Shown here piece after piece: positions 48,901 through 57,608 of a DNA stretch of 64,000 nucleotides. Position 1 is the first letter of the stretch. Each line of letters opens with the position of its first letter. Source of the stretch: Bordetella sp. 02P26C-1 (GTDB lineage Bacteria; Pseudomonadota; Gammaproteobacteria; Burkholderiales; Burkholderiaceae_B); NCBI RefSeq assembly GCF_009763255.1, contig NZ_WSJB01000012.1, positions 186,001-250,000 of the forward strand, given 5' to 3'. The position numbers and the translations under genes are program-made. The notes under the pieces were generated by a model. That model worked only from the letters and a program-made list of their open reading frames with translations. It searched no databases and was not told where the DNA came from.

Positions 48901-49814
48901 GCCTGAGACAGACGCGCGTAAAGAGGCAGCACTTCGGTGCCAGCGGGGTGTTTTTTACGCAGGGCCTCGGCGGATTCGCGGATTTCGCGCTCGCCCGGCA
49001 GGAAGACCAGCACATCGCCCGGGCCATGACGCGCGCATTCATCAACCGCATCGACGATGGCGTCGATCAGGTCGCGTTCTTCGTCGCCGGCCAGACGTTC
49101 ACGGTTGGGCTTGTTGCTGGCAGAGGATTCCTCGTCATCGGTTTCCTCGCGGACCGGGCGGTAACGTATCTCGACCGGATAGAGGCGTCCCGATACCTCG
49201 ATGACGGGCGCGGGTTTGTCGTCAGATGCGCCGAAATGCTTGGCAAAGCGCTCGGCATCGATGGTCGCCGAGGTGATGATCACCTTCAGGTCCGGACGCC
49301 GGGGCAGCAGCTGTTTCAGATAACCAAGCAGGAAATCGATGTTCAGGCTGCGTTCGTGTGCCTCGTCGATGATCAGCGTGTCGTATCGGCGCAGCAAGGG
49401 ATCGCGCTGCGATTCGGCCAACAGGATGCCGTCGGTCATCAGCTTGACCGACGCATTGGGGCCGGTCCGATCGTTAAAGCGCACCTGATAGCCAACGATC
49501 TCGCCCAGCGGCGACTTCAGCTCCTCGGCGATACGCTTGGCGACCGACGTGGCCGCGAGGCGGCGTGGCTGGGTGTGGCCGATCATGCGCTGGCGGCCAC
49601 GGCCGAGTTCCAGGCAGATCTTGGGCAGCTGCGTGGTCTTGCCGGAGCCCGTCTCGCCGCTGACGATCACCACCTGATGATTGGCGATGGCGCGCGCGAT
49701 CTCCTCTCGCCGGGCACTGACGGGCAGGTCCTCGGGATAGGTGATGGCGGGAATGGGCCGTTCGGGGCGTGGGGCCTGGTTGCCGCGCGCGGGCGGACGG
49801 GGGACTTCTGGCAT
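45927..49814 (-). CDS. hrpA: ATP-dependent RNA helicase HrpA (DEAH box)
   Basis: HrpA is a DExH helicase linked to mRNA processing and rescue of stalled ribosomes. The 1295-residue product has Walker A GETGSGKTTQ (53-62), the DEAH box IIDEAHERS (150-153 for DEAH), helicase C motifs (NVAETSLTVPG; QRAGRCGRVGPG), the helicase-associated domain and the long C-terminal DUF3418 region typical of full-length HrpA. The start at 49814 fits the family. A TATAAT on the minus strand (49839-49844) lies just upstream. It is divergent from argA. Confidence 0.96.
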   Translation of the reverse strand: MPEVPRPPARGNQAPRPERPIPAITYPEDLPVSARREEIARAIANHQVVIVSGETGSGKTTQLPKICLELGRGRQRMIGHTQPRRLAATSVAKRIAEELKSPLGEIVGYQVRFNDRTGPNASVKLMTDGILLAESQRDPLLRRYDTLIIDEAHERSLNIDFLLGYLKQLLPRRPDLKVIITSATIDAERFAKHFGASDDKPAPVIEVSGRLYPVEIRYRPVREETDDEESSASNKPNRERLAGDEERDLIDAIVDAVDECARHGPGDVLVFLPGEREIRESAEALRKKHPAGTEVLPLYARLSQAEQEQIFHPRTNARRIVLATNVAETSLTVPGIRFVIDSGLARIKRYSWRNKVEQLRIEPISRASANQRAGRCGRVGPGVCIRLYDEQDFNNRPAFTDPEVLRSSLASVILRMKSLKLDDIEQFPFVEAPPGRAVADGYHLLQELGAIELASASDEDDETSAVSRTGSSYVLTHTGHELAKLPVDPRIGRMILAAREQQCLAEMLIIAAALSVQDPRDRPMAEREAAEAAHAKFADDKSEFLSFLKLWRWYGEQVQHKASQRKLVALLRQNFLSPIRLREWHDVHTQLSALVGEQGWRVNQTEATYEQLHLALLSGLLGNIGFKGEEGGVYRGAREIRFHIHPGSRQAKKGGRWIVAGELVETTRLYARTVARIEPTWIERIGAHLLRRQWSDPRWEKKAGQVVANERATLYGLVIYAGRRVHYGRINPQHARELFIRQALVPGEIDTRLPFVAHNRKLIAGIEKLEHQTRRPDILVDDELIYAFYDRQLPEGISQTATLEKWVRGLDKAQAAALMLTRDELMRHEAAGVTTDVFPKQVEWQGVTMSLDYHFEPGSPRDGVTLSVPLFALNQIDAARCEWLVPGMLKEKVHLLLKSLPQKLRRHCVPLPDYAAGFYDRWYDRLSDPKLGLVDAIIADMWDQVQVRPAPADFKLETLPAHLFMNFKVVDEHGRMLSAGRNLAQLKAEFGKQAQATFQQLAGRDAVVAEALAHENLTSWSFGPLPEIMEIKRRGQSVIGYPALVDRGTHCDLDVFDDPEEARRHHRAGLLRLFRIGLREQVKFLEKNLPDLTKMSMLFMNLGTQEELRDQIIDCALAQACLAEPWPADEQAFEARRQEGKGRLGLLAQEVARLSHAILTEYGALQRKLPQAKPHAAAYADLQQQIGALVPKWFIRDTPYAQLTHFARYLKAAVARIDKLRADPGRDARLMSEMAPLLTQYQRARAALKGASDPKLDEFRWLLEELRVALFAQELRTPMPVSVKRLMKSWESMRR

Positions 49815-49889
49815 GTACGATTTATCCTTTGAACACCTATTATAAAAACTTGTGCCGGCCTCGCCGGACGGGGGGGCGGCCGGGAGTCA

Positions 49890-49895
49890 TATAAT
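49890..49895 (+). promoter_or_regulatory. argA: Probable -10 element of argA
   Basis: A perfect TATAAT 81 bases before the argA ATG, followed in the leader by a GTACCG/CGGTAC inverted repeat (49904-49923). The -35 element is weak, which would fit a regulated promoter. Confidence 0.4.
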
Positions 49896-49975
49896 TTCGC
49901 GCAGTACCGTTTATTTGCGGTACCGACCACGCCTGCGAGCGTGCCTACATCCTTAAGGAACCGCACCCTCCCATC

Positions 49976-51334
49976 ATGTCCGATCAGGAACCCGACACCG
50001 TCTCCGCCCAAGAAGCCCCCGAATTCGCCCCGGCCCAGTTTGTCCGATGGTTCCGCGAGGTGGCGCCGTACGTGCATGCTTTCCGAGGCAAGACCTTTGT
50101 GATTGGCTTTGGTGGCGAGCTGGTGCAGGCCGGCGCGCTCAATGCGCTGGTCCAGGATTTGTCTTTGCTGTCCGCGCTGGGCATCCGTCTGATCCTGGTG
50201 CATGGTTCACGCCCCCAGGTCAATGAACAGTTGCGGCTGAAGGGCTTTACGCAGCAGTTTGACCGCGGCATGGCGCCCACAGACCCGGCCGCGTTGGAAT
50301 GCGCGAAAGAGGCCGCGGGCGAGATTCGCCTGGACATCGAGGCGGCATTTAGCCAGGGCTTGCCCAATACGCCGATGTCGCATTCACACATCCGCGTGAT
50401 TTCCGGGAATTTTGTCACCGCCCGTCCTACGGGCGTGGTCGATGGCGTGGATTATCAGCACACCGGTCAGGTACGCAAGATCGATGTGGATGCGCTGAAG
50501 TTCGCTATCGAGAAAGGTTCGTCGGTGGTGCTGCTCTCGCCGCTGGGGTTCTCGCCCACGGGGGATGCGTTCAATCTGGCCATGGAGGACCTGGCCACCA
50601 GCGTGGCCGTGGCGCTGCGCGCCGAGAAGCTGATTTTCTTGTCGGCCTCGCCGGGCGTGCTAGGACCCGACGGCGATGTGGACACGGAACTGGCACGCGC
50701 CGATGCGGATGCGCTGCTGCAACAGGGCGAGCTGGACGAAGACACCACCTTGTATCTGCGTCATGCGTCGCTGGCGGTCAAACGCGGCGTGGCGCGCGCG
50801 CATCTGGTGCCGTTCTCGCTGGACGGCAGCGTGCTGCTGGAGATTTTCACCCACGATGGCGTGGGCACGATGGTGGTGGAAGACACGCTGGACGATCTGC
50901 GTCCGGCCACGCTGGATGATGTCGGCGCGATCCTCAGCCTGATCGAGCCGCTGGAAGCCGACGGCACGCTGGTCCCGCGCCCGCGCAGTGTGATCGAACG
51001 CGAGGTCGAACATTTCACGGTGCTGGAGCACGATGGCGTGATTTATGGCTGCGCGGCGTTGCATCCCTACCCGGAAGACCATATGGCCGAAATGGCCTGC
51101 CTCATTGTGCACCCGGAATGGCAAGGCACCGGCGAAGGCGAAATCCTGCTGCGACACATGGAATCGCGGGCGCGGGCCATTGGCGCGCGACGTCTTTTCG
51201 TGCTGACCACGCGCACGGCGCATTGGTTTATCAAGCGTGGTTTCGTGCAAGGCGGTATCTCGGATCTGCCGCGCGATCGGCAAAGCCACTACAACCGTTC
51301 GCGCAACAGCATGATTTTCATTAAGAAGCTGTAA
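49976..51334 (+). CDS. argA: Amino-acid N-acetyltransferase (N-acetylglutamate synthase)
   Basis: ArgA makes N-acetylglutamate from glutamate and acetyl-CoA, the first step of arginine synthesis. The 452-residue product combines an N-terminal amino-acid-kinase-like domain (about 20-300; GKTFVIGFGGELVQ, LILVHGSRPQVNEQL), which usually binds arginine for feedback inhibition, with a C-terminal GNAT domain (about 310-450; CLIVHPEWQGTGEGEILLRHM). Length and order match ArgA. A 13-bp perfect hairpin follows the stop. Confidence 0.95.
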   Translation: MSDQEPDTVSAQEAPEFAPAQFVRWFREVAPYVHAFRGKTFVIGFGGELVQAGALNALVQDLSLLSALGIRLILVHGSRPQVNEQLRLKGFTQQFDRGMAPTDPAALECAKEAAGEIRLDIEAAFSQGLPNTPMSHSHIRVISGNFVTARPTGVVDGVDYQHTGQVRKIDVDALKFAIEKGSSVVLLSPLGFSPTGDAFNLAMEDLATSVAVALRAEKLIFLSASPGVLGPDGDVDTELARADADALLQQGELDEDTTLYLRHASLAVKRGVARAHLVPFSLDGSVLLEIFTHDGVGTMVVEDTLDDLRPATLDDVGAILSLIEPLEADGTLVPRPRSVIEREVEHFTVLEHDGVIYGCAALHPYPEDHMAEMACLIVHPEWQGTGEGEILLRHMESRARAIGARRLFVLTTRTAHWFIKRGFVQGGISDLPRDRQSHYNRSRNSMIFIKKL

Positions 51335-51341
51335 CCGGCTT

Positions 51342-51371
51342 GCTATGGCGCAGAGATGTCTGCGCCATAGC
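51342..51371 (+). terminator. Hairpin after argA
   Basis: GCTATGGCGCAGA (51342-51354) pairs perfectly with TCTGCGCCATAGC (51359-51371) around GATG, 8 bases after the argA stop. There is no U-tract, so its efficiency as a terminator is uncertain. Confidence 0.55.
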
Positions 51372-51478
51372 CTGCTGCATGCGGTGCCCTTCGTTTGCGC
51401 CTGCCAGGACCGCCATTCCCGTTCGCTCGCCAGGGCCGGTAAAATGACAGGTCCATTATTTCAACTCGGCAGCGAAAC

Positions 51479-51751
51479 ATGTCCCGTACCGTCAACTGTG
51501 TAAAACTGAAACGCGAAGCCGAAGGGCTGGATTTTCCGCCTTATCCCGGCGAAATGGGCACGCGTATCTGGCAAAGCATTTCCAAGGAAGCTTGGGAAGA
51601 ATGGAAACAGGTGCAGACGCGTCTGGTGAATGAAAACCGCCTGAATCTGGCAGACGCCCGCGCGCGCAAATATCTGCAGCAGCAGATGGAACGCTTTTTG
51701 TTCGAAGATGGCAGCGTGGAAGCCCAGGGCTTCGTGCCGCCGTCGGCGTGA
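51479..51751 (+). CDS. yggX: YggX-family Fe(2+)-trafficking protein
   Basis: YggX is a small cytoplasmic protein linked to protection of Fe-S clusters from oxidative damage. The 90-residue product has the family start [20 protein letters not shown] with the conserved Cys7, then [20 protein letters not shown] and the C-terminal helix [13 protein letters not shown]. Length is typical. It is convergent with phoU, and a shared hairpin lies between the two. Confidence 0.95.
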   Translation: MSRTVNCVKLKREAEGLDFPPYPGEMGTRIWQSISKEAWEEWKQVQTRLVNENRLNLADARARKYLQQQMERFLFEDGSVEAQGFVPPSA

Positions 51752-51760
51752 TGAAACGCG

Positions 51761-51786
51761 GCATCCACATGCCGTTATGTGGATGC
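51761..51786. terminator. Convergent hairpin between yggX and phoU
   Basis: GCATCCACAT (51761-51770) pairs with ATGTGGATGC (51777-51786) around GCCGTT. The stem overlaps the phoU stop region. No strong U-tract is present on either strand. Confidence 0.5.
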
Positions 51787-52497
51787 TGCTTCCCCCGATT
51801 CCCCGCGAGCCTGACGCTCTGCATTCTTGGCACCCGTGTGGCGCACATCGGCGCCACGCACCAGATAAATCACCCGCTCCGCCATATTCTTGGCATGGTC
51901 GCCGATGCGTTCCAGCGCGCGGGCGATGAACACCAGATCGATCGCCCGGGATATGGTGCGCGGGTCCTCCATCATGTAGGTGATGAGGTTACGCAGGGTG
52001 CTCTTCCACTCGCGGTCGACTTCTTTGTCTTTGCGCACGACTTGCGCGGCCTGGATCGGGTCCAGGCGGGCAAAGGCGTCTAGCACCTCGTGCAGCATGC
52101 GGACCACGCTGCTGCCCATATGGTGCAGCTCGATCACAGGCATGAAACGTTGATCGGCCTCGACCATGCGCCGCACGGCGTTGACGATTTTCTCTGCCTC
52201 GTCGCCGCAGCGCTCCATATCGGTGAGCATTTTCGAGACCGCGAGCAGCGTGCGCAGGTCGATCGCGGTGGGCTGATGACGGGCGAGGATCAGGCTAATG
52301 CGCTCGTCGATCTCGACCTCGTGGCGATTGACGAGTTTCTCGCGCTCGCGGACCTTTTCGACTAGCTCCATGTCGCCCGTCGGCACGGCCTGCACCGCTT
52401 CCTGAATCATCGCCTCGACCAGGCCGCCCATTTGCAGAAACTGCGAGCGGACGCTGGCCAGATCGGCCTCGAACTGCTTGTTGGTGTGCTCCGTCAT
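51775..52497 (-). CDS. phoU: Phosphate signalling complex protein PhoU
   Basis: PhoU is a negative modulator of phosphate signalling that links the PstSCAB transporter to PhoR. The 240-residue product starts at ATG 52497 (AGGGAG upstream; the frame to 52533 adds 12 unrelated residues). It has the paired three-helix bundle with the metal-binding motifs DMERCGDEAEKI (about 104-115) and ALERIGDHAKNM (about 205-216). No pst or phoBR genes adjoin it here; it lies 144 bases after rpiA. Confidence 0.94.
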   Translation of the reverse strand: MTEHTNKQFEADLASVRSQFLQMGGLVEAMIQEAVQAVPTGDMELVEKVREREKLVNRHEVEIDERISLILARHQPTAIDLRTLLAVSKMLTDMERCGDEAEKIVNAVRRMVEADQRFMPVIELHHMGSSVVRMLHEVLDAFARLDPIQAAQVVRKDKEVDREWKSTLRNLITYMMEDPRTISRAIDLVFIARALERIGDHAKNMAERVIYLVRGADVRHTGAKNAERQARGESGEAAST

Positions 52498-52641
52498 CCG
52501 GACTCCCTGCGTCGGTTTGTACATGGCTTTCACCCTATATTGGAAACGAATAGAGGGGCCTGCCGACCCGCAAGGTTATGGCGGGATTGTGACAGGAATA
52601 TGAAACGCGTCGCCGGGGCCAGTCCCGAAGCGGGGTTTCGC

Positions 52642-53319
52642 TCAGTCGCGGTCCAAGCGGCGCACACCGTTTTGCGTGGCAAGCAGCGCCACGTGCGCGC
52701 CGACACGCGCGAACAGGCCGCAGGTCACGACGCCAGCGATATTGTTGACGATGAGCTCCAGCGCGGGCGCGTCATCGATCTGTAGACCGGCCACGTCCAG
52801 AATGATGTTGCCGTTGTCGGTGGTCACGCCTTCGCGCAGCTTGGGCTTACCGCCCAGCGCGGCGAGCGCGCGTGCGACCGATTCGCGCGCCATGGGGATG
52901 ACTTCGACGGGCAACGGAAACTTGCCCAGGCGTTCGACCAGTTTCGATTCGTCGGCGATGCAGATGAATCGCTCGGCCACGGAAGCGACGATTTTCTCGC
53001 GTGTGTGCGCCGCGCCGCCGCCCTTGATCATGTGCAGGCGGCCATCGATCTCGTCGGCGCCGTCGATGTATACGGGCATGGAGGTCACCTCGTTCAGGTC
53101 ATAGACTTTCAGTCCGTGACCGGCCAGACGAGCGGCGCTACGTTCGGAGCTGGCGACCGTGCCACCCAGTTTGCCCTTGAAACGGGCCAGACCGTCGATG
53201 AAAAGGTCGGCGGTGGACCCGGTGCCCACGCCGATGATGACGTCGGGGCCAACCAGGGGTTCGATCAGGGCGAGCGCCGCATCGGCGGCTTGCTGCTTGA
53301 GTTCTTGCTGAGTGAGCAT
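52642..53319 (-). CDS. rpiA: Ribose-5-phosphate isomerase A
   Basis: RpiA interconverts ribose 5-phosphate and ribulose 5-phosphate in the pentose phosphate pathway. The 225-residue product shows [17 protein letters not shown] (phosphate loop, about 30-46), [19 protein letters not shown] with the catalytic Asp/Glu/Lys region (about 84-102) and [11 protein letters not shown]. Length and start agree with the family. It lies between rmuC and phoU, all on the minus strand. Confidence 0.96.
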   Translation of the reverse strand: MLTQQELKQQAADAALALIEPLVGPDVIIGVGTGSTADLFIDGLARFKGKLGGTVASSERSAARLAGHGLKVYDLNEVTSMPVYIDGADEIDGRLHMIKGGGAAHTREKIVASVAERFICIADESKLVERLGKFPLPVEVIPMARESVARALAALGGKPKLREGVTTDNGNIILDVAGLQIDDAPALELIVNNIAGVVTCGLFARVGAHVALLATQNGVRRLDRD

Positions 53320-53456
53320 GGTGCGCGAGCGCGCCAGGAGCGCGCGTTGAGTTCATAAAGGGCCGGTGGCGCGGGATCAGGGGAAACCTCGCCGCCTGCA
53401 GGAGAAATTTTACAGAAGAGACGGACTGAGCGCGGCAAACCCGCACTGGCGTCAGC

Positions 53457-54788
53457 TCAATCCTCGCCCAGCAGCTTGGTGGCCTCGTCGTCGGGCAATG
53501 CCTCGACCGTTTTCAAATTACGCAGCATCGCGCGGGTACGGACCTCGGTTTGGCCGAGTTTGCTGCTGGCGGTGTCCAGGGTCTTTTTCACGCTGGCGAG
53601 CGACTCGCCGAATTTCGCGAACTCGGTTTTGACGGCGCGCAGCACCTGCCAGACTTCGGACGAACGCTGCTCGATGGCGAGGGTACGAAAGCCCATCTGG
53701 AGGCTATTGAGCATCGCGGCCAGGTTGCTCGGCCCCGATACATTAACGCGCATGCCCTGCAGCTTGTCGATCAAACCCGGGCGGCGCAGCACCTCGGCAT
53801 ACAGGCCCTCGGTGGGTAGAAACATAATGGCGAAATCGGTGGTGTAAGGCGGCGCGATGTATTTGGTCGAAATCTGACGCGCCTGGATTTCGATGGCGCG
53901 CGCGAGCGCCGCACCGGCGCTGCGTTCGGACTCTGCATCGGCGGCGTCGTAGGCGTCCATCAAACGCTCGTATTCTTCTTTGGGAAATTTGGCATCGATG
54001 GGCAGCCATACAGGATCCGAGCCGCAGGCGCGACCGGGCAGGCGGATGGCGAATTCGACCACCGCGTCGCTGCCGGGCACGGGTTTGACGTTGGCCGCAT
54101 ATTGGTCCGGCGTCATCACATCTTGGATCAGGCGGGCCAGCTGGACTTCGCCCCAGGTGCCACGCGATTTAACGTTGGTCAGGACGCGCTTCAGATCGCC
54201 AACGCCGGCGGCAAGCGATTGCATTTCGCCCAGTCCCTTGTGGACCGCGTCCAGGCGATCGGAGACGAGCTTGAACGATTCGCCCAGGCGTTGTTCCAGC
54301 GTCGCGTGCAGCTTTTCGTCCACCGTACGGCGCATTTCCTCTAGCCGCGCCCCGTTGTCGGCCTGCAGCGATTGCAGACGTTGATCCACGGTTTGGCGCA
54401 CTTCCTGCATGCGACGGTCGTTGATGGCGACCAAGCCCTCGAGCCGTTCGCTGAATTGGGTCGAGAATCGTGTCAGGGACTGTGCGTATTCCGCCCGCGC
54501 GGCCTGCGCATCGCGCGACAGCACGGCACGCAGCGCCTCCTGACTTTGCGCGAGCTCCATGCGCAATCCGCGTGCGGATTCGGAGAACTCGGCCCGCAGT
54601 CCGCGCTGCATGTCGTCGAGTTCGATACGCAAATCGCGCTCGAGTCGGTCCAGGCTGTCCAACACGGTTTCGACCGTCGTTGTGTCCGAGCGGCGCATCG
54701 ACAGGCGCGCAACGAAGAGAAGGACGAGCACCGAGATACCTAAGGTTATCCACGGCAAAACCTGAGTCCACGCGATGGTGTCAAACAA
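53457..54788 (-). CDS. rmuC: DNA recombination protein RmuC
   Basis: RmuC limits inversions at short repeats and resembles nucleases. The product (443 residues from the TTG at 54788) has an N-terminal membrane segment (about 8-27, LPWITLGISVLVLLFVARL), a long coiled coil (about 38-190) rich in Glu, Arg and Leu, and the RmuC domain (about 215-420; KSRGTWGEVQLARLIQDVM, LPIDAKFPKEEYERL, AIMFLPTEGLYAEVLRRPG). The TTG was chosen because AGGAG lies seven bases before it; an upstream ATG at 54872 adds 28 residues without membrane or coiled-coil character. Confidence 0.9.
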   Translation of the reverse strand: MFDTIAWTQVLPWITLGISVLVLLFVARLSMRRSDTTTVETVLDSLDRLERDLRIELDDMQRGLRAEFSESARGLRMELAQSQEALRAVLSRDAQAARAEYAQSLTRFSTQFSERLEGLVAINDRRMQEVRQTVDQRLQSLQADNGARLEEMRRTVDEKLHATLEQRLGESFKLVSDRLDAVHKGLGEMQSLAAGVGDLKRVLTNVKSRGTWGEVQLARLIQDVMTPDQYAANVKPVPGSDAVVEFAIRLPGRACGSDPVWLPIDAKFPKEEYERLMDAYDAADAESERSAGAALARAIEIQARQISTKYIAPPYTTDFAIMFLPTEGLYAEVLRRPGLIDKLQGMRVNVSGPSNLAAMLNSLQMGFRTLAIEQRSSEVWQVLRAVKTEFAKFGESLASVKKTLDTASSKLGQTEVRTRAMLRNLKTVEALPDDEATKLLGED

Positions 54789-54986
54789 AAGCGATCTCCT
54801 GAAAGCGCTATTGTAGGCGGGCTGACCAGGTGAACTTGCGGTTCGCAGGGTCGATGCCCGGCTGTTCAACATGAGGAGGTCCCCCTGGTAAAGCGTGCCA
54901 ATAAGTCGCCGCCTTTACCCTGCGAAGTTGCACGGGAAGCGCAGACCTTCGACAATGACGCAATACCAGACCAATCCGATATCGTT

Positions 54987-55784
54987 TTGCATTCCGACAC
55001 CTTTTCTTCCGGAGCTTCCACGCACCAGCCCACCACGGCGCTGGCCGCCACGGCAATGGCCGCCAGGGCGCACATCGCCGGGGCTGGCGCAGGTCACTTC
55101 AACCAAGTGTTCGGCCCTTTAGATCTGTCCGGCGCGCAGATCCTCGCCAAGGGCGCCGATCGCTATGTGTTCCAGCATCCGTCCGAGCCTTCCCTGCTGG
55201 TGAAAGTGGTGAACCTGGATGCCTACAACGCCTATCTGGCGCGCAAGCCGTTCAAGCGTTTCTACAAGCAGTTTCAACGCGATCGCGCTTATCGCGTGTA
55301 TCTGGACGAGATTTCGGAATATGTGACCACCACGACCACGCCCACGCAGGCGTGGCAGGTGCCCATGGCGCGCGTGGTCGGGTTGGCGCAGACGTCGCTG
55401 GGTCTGGGGCAACTCGTCGAAAAGATCACCGGAGACGATGGCGCTCTGGCGCCCACGCTGGCAAAGTTGATGGCTCGCGGCGGCATGACGCCGGAACTCA
55501 GCGCGCAGCTGGATGCGTTTTTCGAGGAGCTGATTGATGCTCACGTCGTGATCAGCGATCTGTCGGCCAAGAACATCGCGCTGGGGCGCAATGCCGACGG
55601 AAAACCGGGCATGTACTTGATCGATGGCTTTGGCGTATTGCCGTTGATTCCGCTGTATGCCTGGAGCAAGCGCCTGAACGACCGTCGTATGCGGCGCAAG
55701 TATGCGGCCTGGCGGGCACGCATTCAGCGCGAGTACGATGAAGCTCAGGCCAAAATGACGCCGTCGCGATCAACCCAATCGTAA
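54987..55784 (+). CDS. YrbL-family protein (PhoP-regulated kinase-like)
   Basis: The product resembles YrbL (PF10707), a small protein of the protein-kinase-like fold found in the PhoP regulon of enterobacteria. Kinase-like features are visible: a lysine in SLLVKVVNLD (Lys73), the catalytic-loop-like ISDLSAKNIALG (Asp191, Asn196) and the DFG-like IDGFG (Asp213). The 265-residue frame opens with a TTG at 54987 without a ribosome-binding site; an ATG at 55056 would give 242 residues and is a good alternative. Its last 40 bases overlap the convergent mpg gene. Activity and partner are unknown. Confidence 0.78.
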   Translation: MHSDTFSSGASTHQPTTALAATAMAARAHIAGAGAGHFNQVFGPLDLSGAQILAKGADRYVFQHPSEPSLLVKVVNLDAYNAYLARKPFKRFYKQFQRDRAYRVYLDEISEYVTTTTTPTQAWQVPMARVVGLAQTSLGLGQLVEKITGDDGALAPTLAKLMARGGMTPELSAQLDAFFEELIDAHVVISDLSAKNIALGRNADGKPGMYLIDGFGVLPLIPLYAWSKRLNDRRMRRKYAAWRARIQREYDEAQAKMTPSRSTQS

Positions 55785-56446
55785 TCGCGACCAGCCTGCT
55801 GGCCCCGGCGCAGCGGATTGCGTGTGCAATAAGGCGCGTATTCGGGGTCCACGTAGCGGTAGCGCAGATGTTCGTCACGCCCTGGCGGGATACCCAGACG
55901 CGGCGTGTTAATGAGGCGCTGCGGCGATTGCCCGATGTCTTCGACGAAAAAGGTATCCGGATCGAAACGTTTTGCGTCCCAGTCGGGGACCTTCAACCCC
56001 AACGTGCGACATAGCAGTGTTTGCCCCGCGCACAGACGTGTAGGCGGACGAGGCAGGCCTCTGGCGTCGGGACTGAGCGCCTGCATGCGCGCCAGCGCCT
56101 CTGGGCCGGAGACTGCATCGGTGACGGGATAAGCCGATTTAATAAGCACGGCATTACCCGGCCCGCCCGCACTGAAATTCAGGGAATCGCCACCGCGCGC
56201 GTAGTACATGTAGACCGTGCCGCCATCCATGAACAGCGCGCGGCGCTTGTGCGTGTAGCCCAGAGAGGCATGGCTGCCCTTCTCGTCCAGGTAATACGCC
56301 TCGGTCTCGATGATACGAACCGACAGCCACAGATCGCCCAGGCGTCGGCGTATAACCTTGCCAAGCAGATCACGCGCCAGCTGGCAGGCGTCGCGATCGA
56401 AAAAGGCATCGGGCAACGCGGGGCCAGGCTGGCGTGTCATATTCAA
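55745..56446 (-). CDS. mpg: DNA-3-methyladenine glycosylase (AAG/MPG family)
   Basis: AAG-type glycosylases remove alkylated and deaminated purines to start base excision repair. The 233-residue product has the family signature RIIETEAYYLDEKGSHASLG, where Glu49, Tyr51 and His59 match the catalytic Glu, intercalating-pocket Tyr and His of the human enzyme. RRALFMDGGTVYMYYARG and GPGNAVLIKSAYP follow. Its ATG overlaps the stop of the ArsC-like gene by 4 bases, which places it at the end of the pot operon; its 3' end overlaps the YrbL-type gene by 40 bases. Confidence 0.9.
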   Translation of the reverse strand: MNMTRQPGPALPDAFFDRDACQLARDLLGKVIRRRLGDLWLSVRIIETEAYYLDEKGSHASLGYTHKRRALFMDGGTVYMYYARGGDSLNFSAGGPGNAVLIKSAYPVTDAVSGPEALARMQALSPDARGLPRPPTRLCAGQTLLCRTLGLKVPDWDAKRFDPDTFFVEDIGQSPQRLINTPRLGIPPGRDEHLRYRYVDPEYAPYCTRNPLRRGQQAGRDYDWVDRDGVILA

Positions 56447-56802
56447 GCGAAGCGTTCCGTGTAGCGTTTTTCGGAAAAGCCGACGCTGACTTCGCCGTCT
56501 GGCGTCACGGTGACAGGCCGGCGCACGAGGGCTGGATATTCAGCGATCAACTGCGTCCATTCTGCATCGGTCTGCGCGGTCTTGCGATCATCGGCCAGAT
56601 TGCGCCAGGTCATGGAAGCGCGATTGACCAGCTTTTCCCAACCGCCCAACTTGCCGGCCCACGCCTTCAAGGTTTCGGCGGGCACGGGCTGGTCGCGATA
56701 GTCGATGAACCCGTGGGCGACGTTATTGGACTTCAACCATTCGCGTGCCTTCACACAGGTGCTGCACTTGGTCAGACCGTAGAGGGTGGCTTGCTGCTTC
56801 AC
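56443..56802 (-). CDS. ArsC/Spx-family thioredoxin-fold protein (YffB-like)
   Basis: A 119-residue thioredoxin-fold protein with CSTC (Cys13, Cys16) in LYGLTKCSTCVKAREWL, then the family block YRDQPVPAETLKAWAGKLG and RRPVTVTPDGEVSVGFSEKRY. YffB and other ArsC-like proteins of Gram-negative bacteria are candidates for glutathione-dependent reductases; the related Spx proteins bind RNA polymerase, and sequence alone does not decide. The GTG at 56802 follows GAGGAG and overlaps the potI stop (GTGA), so translation is probably coupled to the polyamine transporter genes. A longer frame to 56853 has no similarity. Confidence 0.85.
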   Translation of the reverse strand: MKQQATLYGLTKCSTCVKAREWLKSNNVAHGFIDYRDQPVPAETLKAWAGKLGGWEKLVNRASMTWRNLADDRKTAQTDAEWTQLIAEYPALVRRPVTVTPDGEVSVGFSEKRYTERFA

Positions 56803-57608
56803 TTCGACTCCTCTTCCCTGCGCTGCTGCAGGCGATTCATGATGATGACGCATACGCCGACGACCAAGATGAAAATCGTGGCCAGCGCATTGACTTCGGG
56901 TTTCAAGCCCAGACGCACGCGCGAGAAGACTTCCATCGGCAACGTCGTCGAGCCCGGGCCCGACAGGAACGAGGCGATGACCACGTCGTCGAGCGACAAG
57001 GTAAACGCCAGCAGCCAGGCCGCCATCAATGCGGGCGCGATCATGGGCAAGGTGATGCGAAAGAACACCGTGAGCGGCGTCGCCCCCAGGTCGAGCGCGG
57101 CTTCTTCGAGCGAACGATCCAGATCACGGATACGTGCTTGCAGCACGACCGCCACATAGGCCACGCACAAGGTGACGTGTCCGACCCAGATCGTGAACAC
57201 CCCATTGTCGGCCGGCCAGCCAAAGAGCGTGCGCATTTCCACGAACATGAGCAAGAGCGAGATGCCGAGCACGACTTCCGGAATCACCAGGGGCGCGCTC
57301 AGCATGCCCAGGTATAACGTGAACCCGCGAAAACGACCCATGCGTCCCAGCACGTAGCCCGCCCACGTGCCAATGACGACCGCCGCAGTCGCCGTGAAGA
57401 CGGCGATCTTGAACGACAGCCAGGCAGCGCTCAGCAGCGCACTATCCTGAAATAACGCGCTATACCAACGCAGCGAGAATCCGCTCCACGAGGTCACCAG
57501 CGGTGAATCGTTGAACGAGAACACCATCAGGCTGAGGATAGGCGCATACAGAAAGAAGTAGCCCAGGCCTAGCACCAGGGCACGCAGCGTTTTATTGGGC
57601 CCTTTCAT
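56799..57608 (-). CDS. potI: Putrescine/spermidine ABC transporter permease PotI
   Basis: PotI is one of two inner-membrane permeases of the PotFGHI putrescine importer. The 269-residue product has six hydrophobic segments, the N-terminal GLGYFFLYAPILSLMVFSFN and the permease EAA loop RSLEEAALDLGATPLTVFF (about 161-179), which contacts the ATPase. It overlaps potH by 4 bases upstream and the ArsC-like gene by 4 bases downstream. Confidence 0.93.
   Translation of the reverse strand: MKGPNKTLRALVLGLGYFFLYAPILSLMVFSFNDSPLVTSWSGFSLRWYSALFQDSALLSAAWLSFKIAVFTATAAVVIGTWAGYVLGRMGRFRGFTLYLGMLSAPLVIPEVVLGISLLLMFVEMRTLFGWPADNGVFTIWVGHVTLCVAYVAVVLQARIRDLDRSLEEAALDLGATPLTVFFRITLPMIAPALMAAWLLAFTLSLDDVVIASFLSGPGSTTLPMEVFSRVRLGLKPEVNALATIFILVVGVCVIIMNRLQQRREEESK

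Noticed and set aside
54789-54986. Near-perfect Shine-Dalgarno sequence GAGGAGGT (54873-54880) upstream of the YrbL-type gene, suggesting an extra small gene
   Set aside because: No start codon with a sensible downstream frame follows at the right distance; frames from nearby GTG codons look like shadows.
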